Below, one piece after another: positions 25,810-33,486 of a stretch of DNA of 38,113 nt. The notes under the pieces are model-generated. The model was not told the origin of the DNA. It made no database searches and saw only the letters and a list, made by a program, of their open reading frames with translations. The translations under genes were made by a program, and so were the position numbers. Each line of letters begins with the position of its first letter. Positions within the stretch are counted from its first letter, which is position 1. Location of the stretch: assembly GCA_030428785.1 (NCBI GenBank), contig JAUIEF010000029.1, positions 1 through 38,113 of the forward strand, given 5' to 3'. The DNA comes from a bacterium. GTDB lineage: Bacteria; Planctomycetota; B15-G4.

Positions 25810-25854
25810 GCCCGAAATGTCCGTTCGGTCGGCGCGCCCGACCGTCCGTTAGAG
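25810..25854 (+). other. attC site 2 (cassette 2/3), short and atypical
   Basis: A perfect palindrome CGGTCGG (25826-25832), CGCGC, CCGACCG (25838-25844) precedes GTTAGAG (25848-25854). R'' is poorly conserved (GCCCGAA at 25810 is the nearest match to RYYYAAC). The palindrome is flanked by direct copies of TCCGTT. It is the weakest complete site after the array end. Confidence 0.5.
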
Positions 25855-26215
25855 GGGGCTTCCCGAAGTCGCTCTGCACCGCCGCGAGGCGAACAAGGGA
25901 TGTGGTGTCCGGCGCAGAGCCGGCACGGATAGTAGGTCGTCCGGGGCATCCTCACCCGGACGGATCGGAAGCAGACCGGATCACTCGATGCACGCACTCC
26001 CCGGACAGCCGCGGAGGAGTATCATGGCCCGCTGAAGGACGGACGAACGAAACGAAGGAGCGTGCTCGGCGACGGGCACATAGAAGGTGGCCTCATCGGG
26101 GCATCACGGCTCAGCACTCGATCTGAATGCCCATTCTGGAATCCGCTGGTACGATCTTCGTATTCAGGACATAAAGAGGTGTTCGCAGACTTTGTTTCTC
26201 GTAGGGAGAAGAAAG
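25855..26215 (+). other. Non-coding leader of cassette 3
   Basis: This 361-bp stretch has no convincing gene. It contains a perfect 7-bp stem, GTCCGGG (25938-25944) and CCCGGAC (25954-25960), and -10-like TATCAT (near 26019) and TACGAT (26150-26155) that may serve the downstream lipoprotein gene. Either it is regulatory or a former cassette junction lies within it. Confidence 0.4.
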
Positions 26216-26650
26216 ATGTTGGGAAAGACTTTAGTTGTAGCGCTATTCGCGATGTCATCCGTAATCGGCTGTGCGGCGGCCAAGCCACCCGTCAGGATGT
26301 CATCGTCTCCCGTGCTGGCGCAGGTGGCACCGCAGGGCCCCCTCGGTGAAGTCTTTGGAACGTTAGTCGCCAAGGGGCATGCCGAGCGAGTTGGTCCCGA
26401 TTACTCAGGCACGCTGTTTCTCAGAACTCAGTCGGACGGCGGTCCGAATGTCTGGTTGCTTGTCACGAATTGGGGTGCTGCAGATCTCTCGATTTTCGAT
26501 GGCGCAAGTAGCTCCAAGGTCGAGATGACGATTCCTCCTCACTCATCGGGCATCTTAATGATTCAGCTTAAGACCGTCGATTACCAGTGGGCTACAGACA
26601 AGGAAGGCAAGCAGTCGATGGAATGGGAGCTCTACGCAAATCCCGGGTAG
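26216..26650 (+). CDS. Cassette 3: lipoprotein of unknown function (144 aa)
   Basis: ATG 26216 follows AGGGAGAAGAAAG and gives the lipoprotein signal MLGKTLVVALFAMSSVIGC (Cys19). The mature protein contains FGTLVAKGHAERVGPDYSGTLFLRTQSDGGPNVWLLVTNWG and MTIPPHSSGILMIQLKTVDYQW, a beta-sandwich-like pattern, with no recognised family. Base composition is lower in GC than host DNA. It is the only clear gene in its cassette and stops 42 bp before attC3. Confidence 0.75.
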   Translation: MLGKTLVVALFAMSSVIGCAAAKPPVRMSSSPVLAQVAPQGPLGEVFGTLVAKGHAERVGPDYSGTLFLRTQSDGGPNVWLLVTNWGAADLSIFDGASSSKVEMTIPPHSSGILMIQLKTVDYQWATDKEGKQSMEWELYANPG

Positions 26651-26691
26651 CCATGGGTTCCGTTGTGTGGTCTGCAGCGTAGTCGTACGTC

Positions 26692-26757
26692 GGCTAACAC
26701 GTCGCGCAGCAGGTCGGCGCTTGCGTGTCGACCAGCTGCGCAGCAACGGCGTTTGGC
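26692..26757 (+). other. attC site 3 (cassette 3/4)
   Basis: R'' GGCTAAC (26692-26698), identical to attC1. The hairpin arms are GCGCAGCAGGTCG (26704-26716) and CGACCAGCTGCGC (26729-26741), with one A-A mismatch, as in attC1. The right end GTTTGGC (26751-26757) departs from GTTRRRY at the fourth base. Length 66 bp. Confidence 0.75.
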
Positions 26758-27254
26758 GGCGCGAAGACTCTGGCAGAGAGAATGGGTTGTTCATGGTGTG
26801 CCCCCGGTCAGCGTTGGCCCGGCACGTCGCTCCTGGGGCGCCGCGCTGCACGTCGGTCGCACACGGCACCCCGCTCGTCGCTCCGACGGTGCCGATTGGC
26901 GTCGGTAGACTGCGCTCGCTCGCGGGAGGTGCACGTGCTGGCGGTCACGAAACCTCGAGCTCGCAAGGCTTTGGCACGTGCATCGCAGACCCAGCAGAAG
27001 GAGTGGGCGCAGGCTGCTCGCTCCGCCCGTTGTCCCGCGTTCCGCGCAGAGCCGCCCGGCACAACCGGCTGCTGGTGCCATCTTCAAGTTGGCGCCTTAC
27101 TGGCGTTCAGCAGAAGGTGCTGGACAGTCATGCCCAACTAGCAAGCAAGGCCAAAGGCAGCGGGGGGCCAAGAGTTCGGGTGGGACTTCCTGGCAACGGT
27201 AGCAGTCGGCGAGCCGCTTCGCGGCCCGCGGCAGTGCCGTAGAGCCACAGATTC
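26758..27254 (+). other. Cassette 4: no convincing gene
   Basis: About 500 bp between attC3 and attC4. Several overlapping frames are open in this GC-rich stretch (for example 26725-27141, ending at TAG next to GCCCAAC), but none has a Shine-Dalgarno with a plausible start, a signal peptide or a recognised motif. It may hold a non-coding or regulatory cassette, or a decayed gene. Confidence 0.5.
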
Positions 27255-27261
27255 GTTACGC
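27191..27261 (+). other. attC site 4 (cassette 4/5)
   Basis: R'' TGGCAAC (27191-27197) is weak. The hairpin GCGAGCCGC (27209-27217), TTC, GCGGCCCGC (27221-27229) has one mismatch. The right end, GCCACAGATTCGTTACGC, closely resembles attC1 (ACCGCAGATACGTTAGAT). R' is GTTACGC (27255-27261). A GCCCAAC at 27134 is an alternative left end for a longer site. Confidence 0.55.
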
Positions 27262-27270
27262 AAGCAGGAC

Positions 27271-27987
27271 ATGCTGGAGAGGGGAGTTGTGGATTACGCA
27301 ATCGACGGTGTGCTGCTCCTGCTTGGAGCTGTGGGTTCGTTAGCGGCACTGCTAGGAGAGACTTGGAGATCAAAGGCGCCTCCAGGGCAGAGGCTTACCA
27401 AGCAGGGGCGCATCGCGGCCTGCTGTCTGGTAGGCGCATTGCTACTCGGGCTGGTCAAGGAGCATCGTGCATCGGCTGCCAGAGCGGCCTCGCACCAGCG
27501 AACTATTGATCTCAAGAACAGCGTCGACGCGGCAGTGGCTACAGCCCAACGGACTTCTGAGGAGCTGGCTCGAGCACGCGCAAGCCTCATAACGATCCAG
27601 GCAGCCGCAGATAGTTCAGCGAGCGCGCTCGAGAAAACGGAAGCTGCGCTGAGAGTCGCGCAGGAAGAGCTTGCTGGAGTGCGACACGAGACGGCGGAGC
27701 TCAAGAAGCTCGAGAGAAAGCGCAACGAGGCACTGGCCGCCGCTGAAGAGGCCAAGCGAAGAGCGAAGGCGGATGAAGATGCCCGCTTTGCCGACGCGCG
27801 GCGAAACATCCAGTGGGTGATCCAGCTGGACGCAGGAGCACGGAAGCGCTACGACGAAGCACGTGAAGACATGAGCAAGTACGAAGCAGTCCTTGAAGCT
27901 CAGAGTCATAGCGAGGGCGCGCAAAGCTCGATCCGTACCTACGGAGAAGCGCGTACCACCGCATACATTGAAGAGCTAGGCGGGTGA
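27271..27987 (+). CDS. Cassette 5: membrane-anchored coiled-coil protein (238 aa)
   Basis: ATG 27271 lies only 15 nt from the cassette boundary, with AGCAGGAC as a weak ribosome site. Two hydrophobic segments, AIDGVLLLLGAVGSLAAL (about 10-28) and IAACCLVGALLLGLV (about 47-62), precede a long charged coiled coil (about 66-185: repeated 'A-x-x-A-L-x-x-x-E' heptads, KKLERKRNEALAAAEEAKRRAKADEDARFADARR). The C-terminus is hydrophilic. Membrane anchoring with a cytoplasmic or periplasmic coiled coil is inferred; the family is unknown. GC is lower than in host genes. Confidence 0.75.
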   Translation: MLERGVVDYAIDGVLLLLGAVGSLAALLGETWRSKAPPGQRLTKQGRIAACCLVGALLLGLVKEHRASAARAASHQRTIDLKNSVDAAVATAQRTSEELARARASLITIQAAADSSASALEKTEAALRVAQEELAGVRHETAELKKLERKRNEALAAAEEAKRRAKADEDARFADARRNIQWVIQLDAGARKRYDEAREDMSKYEAVLEAQSHSEGAQSSIRTYGEARTTAYIEELGG

Positions 27988-28042
27988 GCTGCACCATTCG
28001 CGCACTGCCAAGTGAGTCACGTCGGGTCGCTCGCAGAATGCC

Positions 28043-28070
28043 GGCCTAAGTCGCGCACTGTGCGCCTGCC
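28043..28070 (+). other. Possible degenerate attC at the right end of the array
   Basis: GGCCTAA (28043-28049), similar to R'', is followed by GCGCACTGTGCGC (28053-28065), a near-perfect palindrome. No GTTRRRY follows. It could be the remains of the last attC or chance in GC-rich DNA. Confidence 0.3.
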
Positions 28071-28107
28071 CCGTCGCACCCCGCCGAAGCGTGCGCCACA
28101 CACCGGC

Positions 28108-30414
28108 TTACAGCCCCGGCAACTCGAGGTCGAGCGCACGCTCCTCATCCCACGCCACCGTGACCTCACGCGCGTTCATCGGCGGATCGATGCGCCCGGG
28201 CGTCCCGGCTCGATCGGCGGTCACGGCCCAGGTCCCGGGGCCGGGGAGGTAGAGCCGGAACGCGCCGTCGTCGTCGGTGGCGACGGCGGGCGGCCGCCTG
28301 GAGATCGTGTCCACCGGGTAGGCGTGCACGACGACGCCCGCGTCCGCGCCGCGCACCCGGCCGTGGACCACGGGACGCGCCGGCAGGGCGAGGGTCAGCT
28401 CCCGCGCCTCGCCGGTCGCCAACGTGAACTCGACGGCCGTGTCGGGCAGACCCAGCGCGGGCGCCGAGAGCCGGTACCGGCCGGCGAGCAGACCGCCGAA
28501 GTGGAAGCGCCCGTCGTGGTCGGTGGGGCGGTCCGTCGACCAGACCGGCTCGTCGAGGGCCTCGAGCCGGAGTGACTCCCGCCACGGGGGCGCCGTGTCG
28601 CCGTCGAGCACCCGACCCGACACCACGGCCTCGGGGACGAGCGTGACCACGACGTCCTCGACGCGATCGCCCACCGCCACGGTCAGCGAGCGACGGGGGC
28701 CGGTCGCGAAGCCGTCCGCCTCCGCGCACAGCGCCCACTCGCCGGGGCCCAGCCCGGTGAGTCCGAAGCGGCCGCTCTCGTCGCTCGTCGCCCGCTCGAC
28801 GGACGCAGACGGACGATCGCCCCCCTGCTCGCGCGCCTCGACGCGCGCGCCCGCCACGCGCCGACCGTCCGTCGAACGGACCTCGCCGACCACCACCGCG
28901 CCCGGCGCCAGCGACAGCTCGAGCATGGTCCCGTCGACGTCGCCTCCGTCGAGCGTGCGCGACGCACGCCGGTACCCCGGATGCGTCGCCCGGACGACGG
29001 TCGACTCGACGACGCCCACACCCCGCACGCGGTGCGTGGAGTCGGTGCCGTCGACGGCCTCCACCGACAGCCCCGCGCTCTGGTCACCGCCCCGGCGCGC
29101 GGTGACCTCGGCGTCCGGCAGGAGCCGACCCGTGGCCTCGTCGACGCAGCGCACGAGGAGCTCCCGCTCGGGCTCGAGCCGGAGGCGCAGGGCGCCGGCA
29201 CCCGCGGGGACGTCCGACAGGCGCGACGGCTCGTGGCCCGCGGCCCACGCGAGGACGTCGTTCACTCGGTCCGCGGCGTTCGCGAGCAGGAAGCGTCCGT
29301 CGTCGTCGGTGCGCGCGACGGGCAGGCGCTGCGCCGCGGCCTCCTGCGCGGCGCGCCAGGCCGACTCGTCGGACGCGCCGGCGGCCGTCGCGACCACGCT
29401 CGCCCCGGAGACGGGCGCGCCGTCGGCGTCGACGACGGTCCCGGAGAGCGCGGCGCTCCGGAGCAGCGTCAACTCGAGCTCCTCGACCTCGCCCGCCACG
29501 AGCCGGATGCCCGAGCGCGCGAGGGGCGGGTGCGCGGGGTGCTCGACGATCAGCGACAGCTCGCCGGCCCACAGACCGTGCAGCGCGAACGCGCCGTCGC
29601 GGTCCGTGCGCGTGCCGGAGAGCCGCTCGAAGCACACGCGGGAGACACCGGCGGCGCCCGCCAGGCGGAGCGGCTGGTAGACGGCGAAGCGCGGGCAGAC
29701 GAAGGCGTCGCTCACCGGCAGACCGTCGGCGTCGCGCACGACGCCCCGCACGAGGGCCTCGGGCTCGAGGGCGATGTCCGGCATCGTGATGAGGTCGCGC
29801 GCCTCGAACGGCAATTCGATCGTCCGCGTGGCGTGGGACGGCGCCGCGACGACGAGCGTCCACCAGACGGGGCCCCGGTTCCACACGGGGTCGGTCGAGG
29901 CGCGCGCACGCTCTTCGGCGCCGATCGTGAAGCGGCCGTCGTCATCGGTGCGCGCGTGTTCCTGCTCGTCCAGGTCGAGGCCGTTGCGCACGTCCGCGGT
30001 GGTGACGCCGCGGCGCTCGCCGAAGAAGGTCCCCGTGCGCAGACCGTCGGGCGCGGGCCATCCCGCGAGCAGGCGGTACGGCGTCACGAGCCACACGTCG
30101 GCGCCGGGGAGCGGGCGGCCGTCCGGGTCGACGATGCGGCCGCTCCACGTGAGTCGGCGCCCGTCGAAGGCGGTCCGGATCGTGACGACCGGAGGCTCGC
30201 CCCCGTCGACGGTGAGCGGTGCGGGCGCGCCGGTCCCGACGTCGGGGAGTCGGCCGTCGCCCGTCGGGAGCGTCGTCCCGGCGGGTCCCACGCCGTCCCG
30301 GCGCACCGAGGGGACGGGCCCGCCTCCCGGCGCGTCGTCCCGGAGCAGCCAGACCGCGCCGACCACCACCAGCGCCGGCAGGAGTGCGAGCAGGGCGAGG
30401 GTGCGCGCGCGCAT
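28108..30414 (-). CDS. Large CarboxypepD_reg-like surface/periplasmic protein (768 aa)
   Basis: ATG 30414 is followed by an N-terminal membrane segment (MRARTLALLALLPALVVVGAVWLL). Seven or so tandem beta-sandwich units follow, each with G-x-V-x-D-x-x-G-x-P-(L/V)-x-G-A-x-V and T-D-D-D-G-R-F-x-L/F (for example GRIVDPDGRPLPGADVWLV, GVVRDADGLPVSDAFV, GTVVDADGAPVSGASVV, GEVRSTDGRRVAGARVEA). These are carboxypeptidase-regulatory-like domains, typical structural or adhesive modules of planctomycete exported proteins. It may be anchored by the uncleaved N-terminal helix. No enzyme domain is seen. It faces the integron right end. Confidence 0.85.
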   Translation of the reverse strand: MRARTLALLALLPALVVVGAVWLLRDDAPGGGPVPSVRRDGVGPAGTTLPTGDGRLPDVGTGAPAPLTVDGGEPPVVTIRTAFDGRRLTWSGRIVDPDGRPLPGADVWLVTPYRLLAGWPAPDGLRTGTFFGERRGVTTADVRNGLDLDEQEHARTDDDGRFTIGAEERARASTDPVWNRGPVWWTLVVAAPSHATRTIELPFEARDLITMPDIALEPEALVRGVVRDADGLPVSDAFVCPRFAVYQPLRLAGAAGVSRVCFERLSGTRTDRDGAFALHGLWAGELSLIVEHPAHPPLARSGIRLVAGEVEELELTLLRSAALSGTVVDADGAPVSGASVVATAAGASDESAWRAAQEAAAQRLPVARTDDDGRFLLANAADRVNDVLAWAAGHEPSRLSDVPAGAGALRLRLEPERELLVRCVDEATGRLLPDAEVTARRGGDQSAGLSVEAVDGTDSTHRVRGVGVVESTVVRATHPGYRRASRTLDGGDVDGTMLELSLAPGAVVVGEVRSTDGRRVAGARVEAREQGGDRPSASVERATSDESGRFGLTGLGPGEWALCAEADGFATGPRRSLTVAVGDRVEDVVVTLVPEAVVSGRVLDGDTAPPWRESLRLEALDEPVWSTDRPTDHDGRFHFGGLLAGRYRLSAPALGLPDTAVEFTLATGEARELTLALPARPVVHGRVRGADAGVVVHAYPVDTISRRPPAVATDDDGAFRLYLPGPGTWAVTADRAGTPGRIDPPMNAREVTVAWDEERALDLELPGL

Positions 30415-30497
30415 GGGAGCGGCTCCGACGACGGGGGCGAGGTCCCCGGTCCGTGCCCGGACCCCGGTCGCTGCGGGAACCTCACGCCGATGGTGCC

Positions 30498-30503
30498 AGC
30501 CTA
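30498..30503 (-). promoter_or_regulatory. -10-like element TAGGCT upstream of the large surface protein
   Basis: On the minus strand, CGGTAGGCT lies 83 nt before ATG 30414, within the 180-bp divergent region shared with the HEAT/propeller gene at 30595. No other obvious signal is visible there. Confidence 0.3.
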
Positions 30504-30594
30504 CCGGAGGGGGCGCGGCGCGACCTCGACCCCGGACGGCGGTTCCCGCGCCCGATCCCGACCGCCGCCCCGACAGCCAGCAGAGGACCCCGCC

Positions 30595-32256
30595 ATGTCG
30601 CGCCCCCGACTCCTGCTCCCGGTCCTCGTCACGATCGTTACCTCGGCGCCGGTCTCGACGGCCCAGTCGTTCGAGGACGTCCTGCGGGTGCTGCGCCAGG
30701 GCAAGGGCGACTTCGAGGACCTCCAGGCGGCCGGCGAACAGTTCCACGCGTGGGGTGACGCCGCCCTCCCGCACCTCGCGACGATCGCCCACGACGGTGA
30801 TCTGTGGCCCGGCACGACCTGGGAGGACCGGCTGCACGGGGACGACTTCGCGCAGGCGCTCCTCAGCGTCGGGACCGAGCAGAGCGCGCGCTTCCTCGCG
30901 GAGTTGCTCGTGGGCAGCGGCGACTTCGAGCCGGGTGACGCACTGGGGACCGTCTGGTCCTGGCTCGTCCTCGGATTCCCGCACGCCGAGGTGATGGAGG
31001 AGAACCCCGACTTCGAGAAGGCGGTCGTCGCGTTCGCCGCCGACGAGTCGCGGGTGCGCCGCTCGTGGTGCGCGGACATCGTGGGCGCCCGCGGCTGGTC
31101 CGACCAGCTCCCCGTGCTGCGCGAGCTCCTCCGCGATCCCGTGCTCGACGTCCGACGCGCCGCCGCCGATGCGATCACGCTCATCACGAACGAGCCCGTC
31201 GACTTCGAGCAACCCGCGCCCGACTTCCCCGCGACGGCCCTCGGCGCCGCGTGGCTCGTCGGCCCGGTCGCCTCGCTCACCTACGACGAGCAGCACCCGA
31301 TCGGTCCGATGCGCATCCAGCCCTGGCTCGACGGCCGGACACGCATCGTGCAGGCCCACGGCCCCGCGCTGCACCTGCTCGATGCGCGATTGGAGGAGCG
31401 TGCCCGGCTCGACGCACCGCACCCGGTGATCGACTTCGTCGCGCTGCCGACCACGCAGCACGTCCCGGTCATCGCCGCGGCGGTGTGGACGCCTGACGCG
31501 GAGTTCCCGACGTGGATCGCGGTGGACGCGAGCGGCGCGGAGCGCTGGCGGTTCGAGCCCGACGACGAGCCATTCCAGACCGAGTCCGTACCCATCCCGG
31601 GCGACGACGGCAGCGCCTCCGGCGTGGTGTTCATCTACGGCGGCACGCTCGGCGCGATCGCATTCGACCTCGACGGCGTGGAGCTCTGGCGTACGGGTGA
31701 ACGCCACGTCGCGGCCTCCGCCCTCGGCGCGCACCCCGCGCTGCCGGGAGTCGTCGTCACGGCGGCGGGCGAGCCCGCGATCGTGCGGGCCGGCGGTGAG
31801 GTCCTCGACGCTGCGTGGGACCTCGAGCCCTACGTCTGGGGCATGACGCTCTTCCCCGACGACGCGGGTGAGCCGGCGCTGCTCGTCGTCGGACCCGGCG
31901 ACGAGTCGATGCCGACGATCGAGCGCCTGGACGCCGAACTGCAGGTCGTCTGGTTGGCCACGGTGCCCGAGGATGTCGACACCGTCGTGCGCGTCGAGGC
32001 GCCCGGCGAGGACCGCGTGTTCATCGCCGGTACACGCGCCGATGTCCTCTACCTGTTCGACGAGCACGGGACGCTGCTCGGTCGCCACGAGCTCCCCGGC
32101 GGCGTGGTGCCGGTCGGCCTGCAGGCGGGAGTCGTCGACGGCCGGCGACTCGTCGCGGTGCAGACGGTCGAGCAGCTCCTCGTGTACGAGCTCGCGACGG
32201 TGCCGGCGCGGCCCGTGCCGCGTGAGGACGAGGACGCGGAGGACGCCGGGCGGTAG
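30595..32256 (+). CDS. Exported HEAT-repeat plus beta-propeller-like protein (553 aa)
   Basis: ATG 30595 gives a signal peptide (RLLLPVLVTIVTSAPVSTA|QS). Residues ~25-200 are helical, with a HEAT-like repeat (DQLPVLRELLRDPVLDVRRAAADAITLI). From ~225 on, a WD/PQQ-like series of beta-strands is seen (RIQPWLDGRTRIVQAHG, WIAVDASGAERWRFEPDDE, GAIAFDLDGVELWRTGERH, VLYLFDEHGTLLGRHELPGG). These 'D-x-x-G-x-x-x-W/L' repeats are of the PQQ/WD-like propeller type. No enzymatic residues are recognised; binding or scaffolding is inferred. Confidence 0.75.
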   Translation: MSRPRLLLPVLVTIVTSAPVSTAQSFEDVLRVLRQGKGDFEDLQAAGEQFHAWGDAALPHLATIAHDGDLWPGTTWEDRLHGDDFAQALLSVGTEQSARFLAELLVGSGDFEPGDALGTVWSWLVLGFPHAEVMEENPDFEKAVVAFAADESRVRRSWCADIVGARGWSDQLPVLRELLRDPVLDVRRAAADAITLITNEPVDFEQPAPDFPATALGAAWLVGPVASLTYDEQHPIGPMRIQPWLDGRTRIVQAHGPALHLLDARLEERARLDAPHPVIDFVALPTTQHVPVIAAAVWTPDAEFPTWIAVDASGAERWRFEPDDEPFQTESVPIPGDDGSASGVVFIYGGTLGAIAFDLDGVELWRTGERHVAASALGAHPALPGVVVTAAGEPAIVRAGGEVLDAAWDLEPYVWGMTLFPDDAGEPALLVVGPGDESMPTIERLDAELQVVWLATVPEDVDTVVRVEAPGEDRVFIAGTRADVLYLFDEHGTLLGRHELPGGVVPVGLQAGVVDGRRLVAVQTVEQLLVYELATVPARPVPREDEDAEDAGR

Positions 32257-32296
32257 CGCGACGGGGGCGGGCGACCGCCGGACGGCCATCCCCTGG

Positions 32297-32302
32297 TACG
32301 CT
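32297..32302 (+). promoter_or_regulatory. -10-like element TACGCT with TGG extension, 6 nt before ATG 32309
   Basis: TGGTACGCT is followed by CCGGCG and an ATG that opens a 72-codon frame ending inside the lipoprotein gene. The lipoprotein itself begins at 32385, so the element is probably its promoter with a ~75-nt leader; the ATG 32309 frame is doubtful. Confidence 0.35.
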
Positions 32303-32384
32303 CCGGCGATGCTCTCGGCGTCCGATCGGTCGGCGGGACGAGTCGACCGTCGGAACGCACGCCATCCACTCCACAGGGACACTC

Positions 32385-32903
32385 ATGAATCGGGGACGTC
32401 TGCTGCTTCTCTCGTTGGTGATGCTGGCCGCGACTTCAGGCTGCAAGACTCCTCCTCCCCCGGTGGTGAAGCTGACGTCGCCCTTCGACGAAGCGCAGGC
32501 GGCCGAGCTGCTCGAGCCCGGTGAGAACACCATCGAGGGGTCCGCTCTCATCCGGCAGCAAGGGGGCGGTGTCGTGACGTGTGCCGGGGCCGAGGTCACG
32601 TTGGTGCCGGTCACGGACTACGCCACCGAGCGGATGGTCGCCATCTACGGCTCGACGGAGCGGGGCTACCGGTTCAGCGGCACCGTCGAGTTCGAGCCGA
32701 CGCCGGACGCGTATACCACCATGAACAGGAAGGTGATCGGGGATGCGCAGGGACGCTTCGTCTTCCGGGACGTCGCGGACGGTGAGTTCTACGTCGTGAC
32801 GACGGTCGAGTGGTACATCGGATACGCGCGGCAGGGCGGCGTCCTGATGCAGCGCGTGGCCGTCGCGGGCGGAGAGGTGAAGACCATCGTGCTGAGCCCG
32901 TGA
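32385..32903 (+). CDS. Small lipoprotein (172 aa)
   Basis: ATG 32385 opens NRGRLLLLSLVMLAATSGC, a lipobox signal (Cys20). After a proline-rich start (KTPPPPVVKLTSPFDEAQ) there is one beta-sandwich-like domain with VTCAGAEVTLVPVTDYATERM, GDAQGRFVFRDVADGEFYVVTTVEWYIG and VAVAGGEVKTIVL, which resembles a single carboxypeptidase-regulatory-like fold (the D-x-x-G-x-F-x-F-x-x-V-x-x-G-x-F pattern). The role is unknown. Confidence 0.78.
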   Translation: MNRGRLLLLSLVMLAATSGCKTPPPPVVKLTSPFDEAQAAELLEPGENTIEGSALIRQQGGGVVTCAGAEVTLVPVTDYATERMVAIYGSTERGYRFSGTVEFEPTPDAYTTMNRKVIGDAQGRFVFRDVADGEFYVVTTVEWYIGYARQGGVLMQRVAVAGGEVKTIVLSP

Positions 32904-32929
32904 CTCGGGCGCGGCGACGGCGCGCATCA

Positions 32930-33361
32930 TCGGCGAGCACCCTCGACGTCGCCCCGACGCTCGCGCGCCTCGCCGGGCTGCCCGCGCTGCCGCAGGACCG
33001 CGGACGCGACCTGCTCGCGGACGGCGCGCGCCTCCCCGTGCTGAGCGCGCTCGAGATCGATCCGGAGGGCGCGACGGGCCCGCGCGCCGACCAGCGGACG
33101 CAGGCCTCGATCGTCGTCGGCGACCACCGCCTGCTCGTCACCGGCGACGGCGCGCGCCTCTACGACCTCGCGACCGACCCGGCCGAGCAGCACGACTTCG
33201 CCGCCGAACGCCCCGACCTCGTCGCCGAGCTGCGCGCGGAGCTGGACCGGCGGCGCGCGGAGGCGCCGGTGTATCCGCGGACGTGGCGGGTACCGGAGGG
33301 CGGGGCGAGCGACGCGCTGCTCGAGCACCTTCGGGGGATCGGGTACATGGGGGATCGGTAG
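32930..33361 (+). pseudogene. C-terminal remnant of a sulfatase
   Basis: The frame (ASTLDVAPTLARLAGLPALPQDRGRDLL, then ASIVVGDHRLLVTGDGARLYDLATDPAEQHDFAAERPDLVAELRAELDRR and ALLEHLRGIGYMGDR) is the typical C-terminus of sulfatase-superfamily proteins: 'D-x-x-P-T-L-x-x-L-A-G', 'R-L-Y-D-L-x-x-D-P-x-E'. The N-terminal ~330 residues with the metal sites and nucleophile are absent; before ~32930 the frame turns into other sequence near the lipoprotein stop. It is a truncation remnant unless a start at 32810 is used, which would overlap the lipoprotein gene. Confidence 0.75.
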
Positions 33362-33486
33362 GGGGCGGCGGTGCTCGGTGAGTGTGAGGCACAACCGACG
33401 ACTACCGGGATGTGTGCTGGACGCACAACCTCGTCCAGGAGCTGAGTCGGAGGCCTGAGAGCCACACCACACTTAGGAGAGCAGCC

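Larger units (their letters stand above)
22949..28070 (+). mobile_element. Chromosomal integron with co-oriented integrase and five-cassette array
   Basis: An IntI-type integrase (22949-24022), a candidate Pc and an attI-like point (G^TTAGCC, 24180) are followed on the same strand by five cassettes. Boundaries are G^TTAGAT (24572), G^TTAGAG (25848), G^TTTGGC (26751) and G^TTACGC (27255). A possible degenerate site lies near 28043-28070. Most integrons place intI divergently; the co-directional layout seen here is known from some spirochaete and planctomycete genomes. Cassette DNA is less GC-rich than the flanks. The right limit is uncertain. Confidence 0.82.

Noticed and set aside
26725..27141. 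138-codon ORF in cassette 4
   Set aside because: It begins inside attC3, has no ribosome site, and several other frames are equally open across the same stretch.
28108..32382. A 1424-codon minus-strand frame
   Set aside because: The part upstream of 30414 is antisense to the HEAT/propeller gene and has no domain similarity. The signal-like N-terminus begins at ATG 30414.
32309..32524. 72-codon ORF beginning right after the TACGCT element
   Set aside because: It overlaps the clear lipoprotein gene in another frame, and its text is low complexity. Kept only as a note because of its leaderless-like position.
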